Shown here: piece by piece, positions 51,844 through 60,262 of the stretch
How positions within the stretch are numbered: position 1 is the first letter of the stretch
Layout: every line of letters starts with the position of its first letter
Source: Myxococcota bacterium
GTDB lineage: Bacteria > Myxococcota_A > UBA9160 > UBA4427
Length of the DNA stretch: 64,000 bases
NCBI GenBank assembly: GCA_041389495.1
Contig: JAWKRT010000001.1
Span: 1,612,001 to 1,676,000, forward strand
Reading direction: 5' to 3'
Notes under the pieces: model-generated
Database searches by the model: none
What the model saw: only the letters and a program-made list of their open reading frames with translations
Told to the model about the DNA's origin: nothing
Position numbers and translations under genes: made by a program

Positions 51844-52284
51844 ATGGCCATCCAGCGAACCCTCGCGATCATCAAGCCCGACGCCGTCGCCAAGCCCGGT
51901 GCCACGGGCGAGATCCTCCGCCGCATCGAGGCGGCGGGCCTCTCGATCATCGCGATGAAGCGCGTGCAGCTCAGCGAGGCCGTCGCGAAGGGCTTCTACG
52001 CCGTGCACAAGGCGCGCCCCTTCTACGGCGAGCTCGTCGCGTTCATGACGTCGGGCCCCGTCGTCGTCGTCGCGCTCGAGGGCGACGACGCCATCCGGAA
52101 GTGGCGCGACCTGATGGGGCCGACGAATTCGAAGGAGGCGCCGAAGGGCACGATCCGCGGCGACTTCGGCACCGACATCGAGCGCAATGCGTCGCACGGT
52201 TCGGACGCGCCCGAGACGGCGGCGAAGGAGATCCCGTACTTCTTCGACGCCGCCGAGATCCAGGCGGTGGTGGAGGCGCTCTGA
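51844..52284 (+). CDS. ndk: nucleoside diphosphate kinase
   Basis: Equilibrates NTP pools through a phospho-histidine. 146 residues, usual length. N-terminal RTLAIIKPDAVAK, then RPFYGELVAFMTSGPVVVVALEG, and the active-site histidine in IERNASHGSDAPETA. Complete. It is convergent with a small minus-strand reading frame and the ftsZ operon. Confidence 0.97.
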   Translation: MAIQRTLAIIKPDAVAKPGATGEILRRIEAAGLSIIAMKRVQLSEAVAKGFYAVHKARPFYGELVAFMTSGPVVVVALEGDDAIRKWRDLMGPTNSKEAPKGTIRGDFGTDIERNASHGSDAPETAAKEIPYFFDAAEIQAVVEAL

Positions 52285-52297
52285 GCGCCGCCTCGCC

Positions 52298-52393
52298 TCA
52301 GGCGTAGGCGCGGGCGATCAGGAGCATGAGCGCGAGGTAGGTCGCTCCGAGCCAGAAGTGGTGGCTGCGGGCCCAGCGTCGCGCGGTCTCCAT
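52298..52393 (-). CDS. putative 31-residue single-span membrane protein
   Basis: ATG 52393 has a strong ribosome site, GGAGGGG, 7 nt upstream. The product starts METARRWARSHH and continues as a hydrophobic helix (FWLGATYLALMLLIARAYA). Arg residues before the helix predict an N-in orientation. It lies 14 bp from the end of convergent ndk and about 140 nt downstream of the hairpin that follows ftsZ. No family is recognised. Its small size leaves real doubt. Confidence 0.5.
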   Translation of the reverse strand: METARRWARSHHFWLGATYLALMLLIARAYA

Positions 52394-52532
52394 CGGTGCT
52401 CCCCTCCGGTCGTCGATCCGAGGCTGCGGTGATCGGTGCGGTGCGGGCGGCGAGCTCGCGCCCGTGGCCGGCTCTTGTCGGATGCGGTCGGTGCGGACTC
52501 GAGCCCCGCGCGAGCGCATCCCCGAACGAATC

Positions 52533-52570
52533 GCGGGGAGGAGCCCTTCTCGCGAAGGGCTCCTCCCCGC
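52533..52570 (-). terminator. 17-bp stem-loop downstream of ftsZ
   Basis: GCGGGGAGGAGCCCTTC (52533-52549) pairs perfectly with GAAGGGCTCCTCCCCGC (52554-52570), loop TCGC. It lies about 105 nt after the ftsZ stop and is the longest perfect stem noticed in the window. On the minus strand GATTCGTT follows, only weakly T-rich. Confidence 0.7.
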
Positions 52571-52644
52571 TGCTCCCTCTCCGGCGACCGCGTCGGTGAG
52601 CGCGACCGCCGGAGCCTGTTGGTTGGGAGGATGGGAGACGGTGC

Positions 52645-52669
52645 GCGCCGCCCGCCCGTCGGGCGGCGC
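52645..52669 (-). terminator. first stem-loop after ftsZ
   Basis: GCGCCGCCCG (52645-52654) pairs with CGGGCGGCGC (52660-52669), 5-nt loop, 6 nt after the ftsZ stop. With the longer hairpin beyond it, this gives a tandem termination zone for the division cluster. Confidence 0.55.
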
Positions 52670-52675
52670 CGGGCT

Positions 52676-54082
52676 CTAGTCCTGTGCGCGGCGGAAGAAG
52701 GCCGGGGTCTCGCGGTCCTCTTCCTCGTCGCGGTTCGCCTGCGTGCGGCGGATGAACGCCGGCACGTCGAGCTCGTCCTCCTCGAAGGGCGAGACGTAGC
52801 CAGCGGCGCGGACGGCCTCCTCGACCGGCGGCTCCTCGATCGGCCGGTGCCGCTCCGGCTCGCGCGACTCCTCGCGCGCCGCCACCGGCGCCAGCTCGGG
52901 CTCCGGCGCCGACGGCCGCAGAGAGCGCACGTTCGGCGGCGACACGTCCTCGTGCCGCTCGCCGCTCGGCTCGAACGTGCGGCGCTGGCGCCCGTCGTCG
53001 AGGCCGGTCGCGATCACCGTCACGCGGATCTCGCCGTCCGGCGCGTCGTCGTCGATCACCGCGCCGAAGATGATGTTGGCATCCTCGTGCGCGGCCTCCT
53101 GCACGAGCATCGAGGCCTCGTTGACCTCGAACAGCGTCATGTCGCTGCCGCCCGTGATGTTGATGAGGACGCCGCGGGCGCCGTCGATCGACAGGTCCTC
53201 GAGCAGCGGGCTCGAGATCGCCGCGCGCGCCGCGTCGAGCGCGCGCGTGTCGCCGCGGCCGACGCCCGTGCCCATCATCGCCACGCCGGCCTCGTTCATC
53301 ACCGTGCGGACGTCGGCGAAGTCGAGGTTGATGAGGCCGTGGATCGTGATGAGGTCCGAGATGCCGCGCGTCGCGTTGAGCAGCACCTCGTCCGCGAGGC
53401 TGAACGCGTCCCGCACCGCCGTCGACTTGCCCGCGAGCGCGAGCAGCCGCTGGTTCGGGATCGTGATCAGCGTGTCGACGACGGCGTGCAGCTCGTCGAG
53501 CCCGCGCTCGGCGTGCTTGCCGCGCACCTTGCCCTCGAACGGGAAGGGCTTGGTGACGACGCCGACCGTGAGCGCGCCGATCTCGCGCGCGACCTCGGCG
53601 ACGATCGGCGCGGCGCCCGTGCCCGTGCCGCCGCCCATGCCGGCGGTCACGAACACCATGTCCGCGCCCTCGAGCAGCTCGCGCAGGCGGTCGCGCACCT
53701 CGAGCGCGGACGCGCGTCCGCGGTCGGGGTTCGCGCCGCAGCCGAGCCCGCGCGTGACCTCCGCGCCGAGCTGGAGCTTGATCGGAGCCAGGTTGTGCTG
53801 GAGCGCCTGGGCGTCGGTGTTCGCCGCGATGAACTCGACGCCGCTCATGCCCGAGCGGATCATCGAGTTCAGCGCGTTGCCGCCGCCGCCGCCGACGCCG
53901 ACGACCTTGATCGTCGCGCGCTGCGACGAGCTGGCCTCGAACTCCAGCAGGTCCTCGTCGTCGGGGCCGATCTCGAGGAGATCGGGACCGTCCAGCTCGC
54001 CGAGCTGGAAGTCGCTCTGCGCGGGCGGGACGTTCCCGCCCTTGGAGCCCGTCGAATCGCCGTCACGTCGCTGCTTGGACAT
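52676..54082 (-). CDS. ftsZ: cell division GTPase FtsZ
   Basis: Tubulin homologue that polymerises into the division ring. 468 residues from ATG 54082. GTPase core: KVVGVGGGGGNALN, the tubulin signature GMGGGTGTGAAP, and the T7 loop NLDFADV. An acidic extension of about 50 residues precedes the core. A Pro/Glu-rich linker of about 90 residues leads to two C-terminal peptide motifs in tandem, DVPAFIRRTQ (439-448) and TPAFFRRAQD (459-468); normally there is one. The 308-bp gap upstream holds its own putative promoter. Last gene of the cluster. Confidence 0.97.
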   Translation of the reverse strand: MSKQRRDGDSTGSKGGNVPPAQSDFQLGELDGPDLLEIGPDDEDLLEFEASSSQRATIKVVGVGGGGGNALNSMIRSGMSGVEFIAANTDAQALQHNLAPIKLQLGAEVTRGLGCGANPDRGRASALEVRDRLRELLEGADMVFVTAGMGGGTGTGAAPIVAEVAREIGALTVGVVTKPFPFEGKVRGKHAERGLDELHAVVDTLITIPNQRLLALAGKSTAVRDAFSLADEVLLNATRGISDLITIHGLINLDFADVRTVMNEAGVAMMGTGVGRGDTRALDAARAAISSPLLEDLSIDGARGVLINITGGSDMTLFEVNEASMLVQEAAHEDANIIFGAVIDDDAPDGEIRVTVIATGLDDGRQRRTFEPSGERHEDVSPPNVRSLRPSAPEPELAPVAAREESREPERHRPIEEPPVEEAVRAAGYVSPFEEDELDVPAFIRRTQANRDEEEDRETPAFFRRAQD

Positions 54083-54284
54083 CGCTCTCACCCCCCCGGG
54101 CCGATCGACCATCCCATTTCTCATGTGCCGGCCGCGCTCGTCGCGATCGCGGCCACGCGCCCCCGCCCGCGGCGCCGCCGCGCCGCGCGCACCCCGGGGC
54201 GCGCCTCGAAATGCCCCGGCCGCGCTCGATCCCCGACGGGAGCCCGGAAGGGATTCCCGTCGGGTGGAGGCGGCCGTGGCGAGA

Positions 54285-54313
54285 ATGGTACACGAACGGC
54301 TCGTTCTTGTGCA
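54285..54313 (-). promoter_or_regulatory. putative ftsZ promoter and inverted repeat
   Basis: Minus strand: TGCACA (54313-54308), 17-bp spacer, TACCAT (54290-54285). The spacer contains GAACG-AGC-CGTTC, an inverted repeat that could be an operator. This is the only A/T-rich part of the ftsA-ftsZ gap. The predicted leader is about 195 nt. Confidence 0.5.
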
Positions 54314-54390
54314 CTACAGAAAATCGCAAGAATCGGCCTACTGCCCCGGCCTGGCGTCGCTTTCCCCGAGCGGTGGGCATGCCGGCCCCT

Positions 54391-55629
54391 CTACTCCGCG
54401 TCGCCGTAGAACCAGTCGCGCATCCGCTGCTTGACGCGGCCGAAGATCGACTCGTCGCGGATGCGGAAGCGGCTCTGGCCGCGCGGCTCGGTCTGGGCGT
54501 CGCCGAAGATCACGAGCCCGACGCCCGTGGCGTACATGGGGCTGCGGACGACGTCCTGCAGGCCGCCGATGTGCGTCGGTCGCCCGCGCCGCACCGGCGC
54601 CTCGAAGATCTCCTCCGCGAGCTCGGGCAGGCCGGCGAGCGCGGACGCGCCGCCCGTCAGCACGACGCCGCTCGGGATGCGGTCCTCGAGCCCGGCCTTC
54701 ACGATCTCCTGCCGCGCGAGCGAGAGGATCTCCTCGACGCGCGGCTCGATCACTTCGCACAGGATCTTGCGCGACACCTCGCGCGGCTTGCGCCCGCCGA
54801 CGCTCGGCACGCTGATCACGTCGTCGCTCGCGAGATAGCGCGGCGACGCGACGCCGAACTTCTTCTTGATGCGCTCCGCCTCGTCGAACGGCGTGCGCAG
54901 CCCGACCGCGATGTCGTTCGTGAGGTGGTAGCCGCCGAGCCCGAGCACCGACGTGCTCTTGATCGAGCCGTCCTGGAAGACGGCGATGTCCGTCGTGCCG
55001 CCGCCGATGTCGATCATGCACACGCCGAGGTCGCGCTCGTCGGAGGCGAGCACCGCCTGCGCCGACGCGAGCGGCTCGAGCACGATGTCGATCACGTTGA
55101 GCCCGGCCTTGTTCGCGCACTTCACGATGTTCTGCGCGCTCGTCACGGCCGCGGTCACGATGTGGATCTTCGCCTCGAGCCGCACGCCGCTCATGCCGAG
55201 CGGCTCGCGGATGCCGTCCTGGTCGTCGATGATGAACTCCTGCGGGATCACGTGGATGACCTCGCGGTCCATCGGGATCGCGACCGCCTTGGCGGCGTCG
55301 ATCACGCGCTTGATGTCGCCTTCGCGCACTTCGCGGTCCTTCACCGCGACGACGCCGTGCGAGTTGATGCCGCGGATGTGGCTGCCCGCGATGCCGGCGT
55401 AGACCGACGTGATCTCGCAGTCGGCCATCAGCTCCGCCTCCTCGACGGCGGCCTTGATGGACTCGACGGTCGCCTCGATGTCGACCACCACGCCCTTGCG
55501 CAGCCCGCGCGACGGCGCGGTGCCGATGCCCACGATGTCGACGCCGTTCTCCGTCGCCTCGGCCACGATCACGCAGATCTTGGTCGTGCCGATGTCGAGC
55601 CCGATGATCAGATCGTCCTTGCGAGCCAT
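54391..55629 (-). CDS. ftsA: cell division protein FtsA
   Basis: Actin-like ATPase that tethers FtsZ to the membrane. 412 residues from ATG 55629. Phosphate loops IIGLDIGTTKICVIV and CMIDIGGGTTDIAVF, adenosine motif VVLTGGASALAGLPELAEE, and domain 1C are present. The C-terminal amphipathic helix (IFGRVKQRMRDWFYGD) provides membrane binding. The start lies inside the ftsQ 3' end (22-bp overlap). Confidence 0.96.
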   Translation of the reverse strand: MARKDDLIIGLDIGTTKICVIVAEATENGVDIVGIGTAPSRGLRKGVVVDIEATVESIKAAVEEAELMADCEITSVYAGIAGSHIRGINSHGVVAVKDREVREGDIKRVIDAAKAVAIPMDREVIHVIPQEFIIDDQDGIREPLGMSGVRLEAKIHIVTAAVTSAQNIVKCANKAGLNVIDIVLEPLASAQAVLASDERDLGVCMIDIGGGTTDIAVFQDGSIKSTSVLGLGGYHLTNDIAVGLRTPFDEAERIKKKFGVASPRYLASDDVISVPSVGGRKPREVSRKILCEVIEPRVEEILSLARQEIVKAGLEDRIPSGVVLTGGASALAGLPELAEEIFEAPVRRGRPTHIGGLQDVVRSPMYATGVGLVIFGDAQTEPRGQSRFRIRDESIFGRVKQRMRDWFYGDAE

Positions 55630-56723
55630 TCCTCGTCTCCCCCCACAGAAGTGCGGTCGCGCCGCGTCCACGGCGCCCCGCGCAAGGCGAGCGCGCGCAT
55701 CCACGCGCGCTCGCGACCTCTCGCGCCGACCTCGTCCGAGGCCGGCGCTCCTCCCCACACCGGTTCGCGCGCGTCGGCGCTCGCCGCGCGCGCGTCGTCC
55801 GTCGCCGGCGCGGCCGGCGCGGCGACGTCGTCGCGCGGCAGCAGCACGGCGCGGTCGCGGAATCGCAGATCGATGCGCGCGGCGGCGCGCGCCACGTCGG
55901 GCCGCTCGGCGAGCAGCGTCGCGAGGCGCGCGAGCTGCTCGGCTGCCGGCGCGTCGCCGAGCACGACCTCGGCGCCGCCGTCCGCGAGCTTCGCGCGGAA
56001 GCCGGCCTCCGCCGGCGCGATGTCCGCATCGCCGTGCGCGCTCGCCGCGCGCGCGTCCGGCGCGGCCGCGGGCGCGTCGCGCAGCGGGAGCGCGATCCAC
56101 TCGGCGGCGGGCAGGCCGTGCGCGGCGAGCTCGCCCACGAGCGCGAGCGCGCGCACCGCGTCGGCGTTCGGCACGCCGGGCTCCACGGGAGCGAGCGAGC
56201 GCAGGCGGGGCAGGGCGGGCCACGCGTCCGGCTCGACGGGCGCGATCGGTCGGCCGTCGCTCTCGAGCGCGAGCCAGGCCCCGCGCGCCGCGTCCTCGAG
56301 CAGCGCGGCCGCGGCGCGCTCCTCGACCGCGACGAGCAGCGTGCCGTCCGGCGCGCGGCGCACGCGCGCCTCGCGCACCCACGGCTCGGCGGCGACCGCC
56401 GCGGCGGCGGCCGCGAAGTCGATCGCGTCGATCGGTGCGCCGCGTTCGACGCCCGTGCGCCGCGCGATCGCCTCCGCGTCGACGCGCTCGTGGCCGACGA
56501 CGGCGATCGCCTCGACCGCGCGTCCCGGGCCGTCGATCGCGCGCCACAGCCAGGGCGCCGCGTGCGGGCCCGCGGCGAAGCCGGCGGCGAGCCCCGCGGC
56601 GCACGCGATCGCGAAGGCGAGCGCGCGGCGCGGGTCCGCGGCGCGCCGGCGCAGCGGGCGCGCGGCGTGCGCGCGCGGTGCGCGCGCGCCGGCCGTCCGA
56701 GGGCGCGGGGAGAGCCGGATCAT
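55608..56723 (-). CDS. ftsQ: cell division protein FtsQ
   Basis: Bitopic divisome protein linking FtsBL to the periplasm. 371 residues from ATG 56723. A basic cytoplasmic tail of about 30 residues, one membrane helix (LAFAIACAAGLAAGFAAG), then a POTRA domain (AVEAIAVVGHERVDAEAIARRTGV) and beta domain (GAWLALESDGRPIAPV). The C-terminus is longer and more Ala/Asp-rich than usual. Position between murB and ftsA confirms the call; ddl, often found here, is absent. Confidence 0.88.
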   Translation of the reverse strand: MIRLSPRPRTAGARAPRAHAARPLRRRAADPRRALAFAIACAAGLAAGFAAGPHAAPWLWRAIDGPGRAVEAIAVVGHERVDAEAIARRTGVERGAPIDAIDFAAAAAAVAAEPWVREARVRRAPDGTLLVAVEERAAAALLEDAARGAWLALESDGRPIAPVEPDAWPALPRLRSLAPVEPGVPNADAVRALALVGELAAHGLPAAEWIALPLRDAPAAAPDARAASAHGDADIAPAEAGFRAKLADGGAEVVLGDAPAAEQLARLATLLAERPDVARAAARIDLRFRDRAVLLPRDDVAAPAAPATDDARAASADAREPVWGGAPASDEVGARGRERAWMRALALRGAPWTRRDRTSVGGDEEWLARTI

Positions 56724-56736
56724 CGCGAGCCCCGGT

Positions 56737-57723
56737 TCATCGCGTTCCTCCCGCGCCGCGCTCGTCGTGCGCACCGGCGCCGCTCGCGCCGCGCGCGCCG
56801 CGCGGCGCGTCGGCGCGGCCCAGGATCTCGACCTCGGTCTCGAGCTCGACGCCGAACGCCTCGCGCACCGAGCGGCGCGCGCGTTCGACGAGCGCGAGCA
56901 CGTCGTCCGCGCTCGCGTCGCCGCGGTTCACGATGAAGTTCGCGTGCACGGTCGAGATCTGCGCGCCGCCGGCCGTCGCGCCCTTGAGCCCGACCTCTTC
57001 GACGAGCCTCCCCGCGAAGTCGCCGGGCGGGTTCTTGAACACCGAGCCACACGACGGCGCGTCGAGCGGCTGCGTCGCGTGGCGGCGCGCGAGCAGGCGG
57101 TCGACCTCGGCGCGCACGGCCTCGGGCGTCGACGCCGTGGTCGCGAAGATCGCGGCGACGACCACCGCGCCCTTCGCGAGCCCGTGCAGGCCGCGGTAGC
57201 GGAAGTCGAGCCGGTCGCGCTCGATCGTCTCGACGAGCGTTCCGTCGGGCCGCATCACCTCGAGCGCGACGATCGCGTCCTTCACCTCGCGCTCGCCGAT
57301 GCCCGCGTTCATCGCCACCCAGCCGCCGATCGTGCCCGGGATGCCGGCGCCGAACTCGAGGCCGCTGCGGCCGTTCGCGATGCAGAGCTTCGTCAGCGTG
57401 TTGTGCGAGACGCCGGCCTCGGCGCGGATCGTGCCGTCGTCGCGCAGCGCGAGGCCGCGCAGCTTGCGCATCACGAGCACGACACCGTCGACGCCGCCCT
57501 CGCGCGCGATCGTGTTGAAGCCGCCGCCGAGCACGCAGTGCGGGATGGCGTGCGCCGCGCAGGCGACGAGTGCGCGCGAGAGCTCGCCGCGGTCGGCGGG
57601 CGTGACGACCGCGTCGGCCGGCCCGCCGACGCGCAGCGACGTGAAGCGGCGGAGCGGTACGCCGAAGCGCACGGCGTCGCCGAGGGCCTCGCGGAGCGCC
57701 GCGCGCGCGGCCGGCGCGATCAT
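56737..57723 (-). CDS. murB: UDP-N-acetylenolpyruvoylglucosamine reductase
   Basis: FAD enzyme that reduces UDP-GlcNAc-enolpyruvate to UDP-MurNAc. 328 residues from ATG 57723. FAD-binding SLRVGGPADAVVTPADRGEL, GLEFGAGIPGTIGGWVAMNAG, the catalytic serine in PSCGSVFKNPPGD, and ISTVHANFIVN. This is the shorter type II-like arrangement. The last 25 residues are low-complexity Gly/Ala/Arg. Overlaps the murC stop by 4 bp; 13 bp to ftsQ. Confidence 0.95.
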   Translation of the reverse strand: MIAPAARAALREALGDAVRFGVPLRRFTSLRVGGPADAVVTPADRGELSRALVACAAHAIPHCVLGGGFNTIAREGGVDGVVLVMRKLRGLALRDDGTIRAEAGVSHNTLTKLCIANGRSGLEFGAGIPGTIGGWVAMNAGIGEREVKDAIVALEVMRPDGTLVETIERDRLDFRYRGLHGLAKGAVVVAAIFATTASTPEAVRAEVDRLLARRHATQPLDAPSCGSVFKNPPGDFAGRLVEEVGLKGATAGGAQISTVHANFIVNRGDASADDVLALVERARRSVREAFGVELETEVEILGRADAPRGARGASGAGAHDERGAGGTR

Positions 57724-59171
57724 CGCCGGCCTCCCGGCGCGGGCGCGGCCGCGCCGTCCCGCGCGCCGTCCGGAGGGCCGAGGAGCGCGAGCAGCTCGGG
57801 CCCGATCGCCGACACGTTGCCCGCGCCGAGCGTGATCACGAGGTCGCCCTCGCGCAGCGCGGGCGCGAGCTGCGCGGCGACGGCCGCGCGGTCCTCGACG
57901 TAGCGCACGTCGGCGTGGCCGCGCGCGCGCACGGCGCGCGCGAGCTCGGCCGCGCTGGCGCGCGGGTCGTCCGGGCGGTCCTCGCCCGCGCCGTAGACGG
58001 CGGTCAGCACGAGCACGTCGGCGTCGTCGAAGGCGCGCGCGAAGTCGTCGAACAGGTCGCGCGTGCGCGAGTAGCGGTGCGGCTGGAAGACGGTGACGAT
58101 GCGGCCCGCGTGGACGCCGCGCGCGGCCGCGAGCGTGGCGCGCACCTCGGTCGGGTGGTGGCCGTAGTCGTCGACCACCGTGATGCCGCGCGCCGCGCCC
58201 TTGATCTCGAAGCGGCGCTCGACGCCGCCGAAGCCCGTGAGCGCCTCGGCCGCCTTCGCGAACGGCACCTCGAGCTCGTCCGCCACCGCGATCGCGGCGA
58301 GCGCGTTCAGCGCGTTGTGCGCGCCGACGAGCGGCGCGAACGCCTCGCCCTGCGGCGCGCCCGCGCGCGCGACGCGGAAGCGCACGCCGTAGCCGTCCGC
58401 GCGCACGTCGCTCGCGACCCAGTGCGCGCGCGGGTCCGTGCCGTACGTCGTGACGCGCCGCTCGAGGCGGGGCAGCAGCGCGCGCACGCCCGGGTCGTCG
58501 AGGCACACGATCGCCGCGCCCCAGAACGGCACGCGGTTCGCGAAGTCGGCGAACGCGTCGCGCAGCGCGCGCTCGTCGCCCCAGTGGTCGAGGTGCTCGG
58601 GCTCGACGTTCGTGACGACGGCGACGACGGGCGCGAGCCGCAGGAACGATCCGTCGCTCTCGTCCGCCTCCGCGACGAGCCACGCGCCGGCGCCGCGGCG
58701 CGTCGTCGCGCCGAAGCTCGCGCCGCGCACGCGGCCGCCGACGATCGCGGTCGGGTCGAGGCCCGCCGCCGACAGCACGTGCGCGACGAGCGAGGTCGTC
58801 GTCGTCTTGCCGTGCGTGCCCGCGATCGCGATGCCCTGCTTCATGCGCATGAGCTCCGCGAGCATCTCGGCGCGGCGGATGGCGGGAATGCCGCGCCGCT
58901 TCGCCTCGACGAGCTCGGGGTTCGACGCGCGCACCGCGGACGAGTAGACGAGCACGTCGGCGTCGCCGACGTGCGCGGCGTCGTGGCCGATCGCGACCTC
59001 GATCCCGAGCGAGCGCAGCCGCGCGACGGTCGGGCCCTCCTGCAGGTCGGAGCCGCGCACCGCGACGCCCTCGGCGTGCAGCAGCTCGGCGATGCCGCAC
59101 ATCCCGATGCCGCCGATGCCGACGAAGTGCACGCGCCGCGTGCGCCGGAACATCGCGTTCGCGCCGCTCAT
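57720..59171 (-). CDS. murC: UDP-N-acetylmuramate-L-alanine ligase
   Basis: Adds L-Ala to UDP-MurNAc. 483 residues from ATG 59171. N-terminal UDP-binding HFVGIGGIGMCGIAELL, ATP loop IAGTHGKTTTTSLVAH, AEADESDGSFLRL, and VVDDYGHHPTEVRATL, all Mur-ligase hallmarks specific to MurC. 4-bp TCAT overlaps at both ends with murG and murB show tight coupling. Confidence 0.97.
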   Translation of the reverse strand: MSGANAMFRRTRRVHFVGIGGIGMCGIAELLHAEGVAVRGSDLQEGPTVARLRSLGIEVAIGHDAAHVGDADVLVYSSAVRASNPELVEAKRRGIPAIRRAEMLAELMRMKQGIAIAGTHGKTTTTSLVAHVLSAAGLDPTAIVGGRVRGASFGATTRRGAGAWLVAEADESDGSFLRLAPVVAVVTNVEPEHLDHWGDERALRDAFADFANRVPFWGAAIVCLDDPGVRALLPRLERRVTTYGTDPRAHWVASDVRADGYGVRFRVARAGAPQGEAFAPLVGAHNALNALAAIAVADELEVPFAKAAEALTGFGGVERRFEIKGAARGITVVDDYGHHPTEVRATLAAARGVHAGRIVTVFQPHRYSRTRDLFDDFARAFDDADVLVLTAVYGAGEDRPDDPRASAAELARAVRARGHADVRYVEDRAAVAAQLAPALREGDLVITLGAGNVSAIGPELLALLGPPDGARDGAAAPAPGGRR

Positions 59172-60262
59172 GCCGCGCCCTCCGCGAGGCGCGCCGCGCA
59201 CGCGTCGATCACCGCGGCCGCCGCGTCCGGCCGCGCGAGGCGCCGCGCGGCCTCGCCCATCGCGACGAGCTTCGCAGGCTCCGCGAACCACGCGCCGAGT
59301 GCGTCCGAGATCACTTCGGGGTCGAGCGCGCGCGAGTCGACGCGCAACGCCGCGCCGGCTTCCTCGAGCGCGCGCGCGTTGGCGGTCTGGTGGTCGTCGG
59401 CGGCGAACGGGTAGGGGACGAGGATCGACGGCAGTCCCGCGAGCGCGAGCTCCGCGACCGTGATCGCGCCCGCGCGGCAGATCGCGACGTCCGCCCACGC
59501 ATAGCGAGCGGGCATGTCGCGCTCGAACGCCACGACGCGCGCCTCGACCTGCGCCTCGCGATACGCGGCCTCGAGCCGCGGGACGTCGCTCTCGCCCGCC
59601 TGGTGGAAGACCTCGACGGGGAGCTGCGCGAGCTCGGAGAGGATCGCGACCATCGCGTCGTTGATCTGCCGCGCGCCCTGGCTGCCGCCCGACACGAGCA
59701 CGCGGAAGGGCGACGCCGGTGCACGTCGCTCGCCCGCGCGCGCGAAGCGCTCGAGCAGCGCGCGGCGCAGCGGGATGCCGACGCAGCGCGCGCGCGCGGC
59801 CGCGCGGCCGAAGTGCGGCTTCGACGCCTCGAGCCCGACGAAGACGTCGCGCGCGAAGCGCGCGGCGAGGCGGTTGGTGCGGCCGGGGATCGCGTTCGGC
59901 TCGAGGAGCGCGACCGGCGTGCCGCGCAGGCGCGCGGCGAGCAGCGCCGGCATTGCGGCGTAGCCGCCCACCGAGAGCACGTAGTCGGCGCCGACGCGCG
60001 CGAGCTCGCGCCGCGCGGGCAGCGCGGCGGCCAGGATCGACGCGACGCCGCGCACGGCGCCGACGATGCTGCGCCCCATCACCTGGCGCGCGGGCAGCGT
60101 CACGAGCTCGAAGCCCGCGTCGGGTACGAGCTTCGCCTCGAAGCCGCGGTCGGTGCCGATGAACAGCACGCGCTCGCCGCGCCGCGCGATCTCCTCGCCG
60201 AGCGCGAGCGCGAGCGTCACGTGCCCGCCCGTTCCGCCGCCGGCGACCACCCACGAGCTCAT
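59168..60262 (-). CDS. murG: UDP-GlcNAc:lipid I N-acetylglucosaminyltransferase
   Basis: Converts lipid I to lipid II at the inner membrane. 364 residues from ATG 60262. N-terminal AGGGTGGHVTLALALGE, SVGGYAAMPALLAARL, NAIPGRTNRLAARFA and the donor-site motif CRAGAITVAELALAGLPSILVPYPFAADDHQTANA. The G-loop usually reads GGTGGHIFP; here VT replaces IFP. 4-bp overlaps with ftsW and murC. Confidence 0.96.
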   Translation of the reverse strand: MSSWVVAGGGTGGHVTLALALGEEIARRGERVLFIGTDRGFEAKLVPDAGFELVTLPARQVMGRSIVGAVRGVASILAAALPARRELARVGADYVLSVGGYAAMPALLAARLRGTPVALLEPNAIPGRTNRLAARFARDVFVGLEASKPHFGRAAARARCVGIPLRRALLERFARAGERRAPASPFRVLVSGGSQGARQINDAMVAILSELAQLPVEVFHQAGESDVPRLEAAYREAQVEARVVAFERDMPARYAWADVAICRAGAITVAELALAGLPSILVPYPFAADDHQTANARALEEAGAALRVDSRALDPEVISDALGAWFAEPAKLVAMGEAARRLARPDAAAAVIDACAARLAEGAA

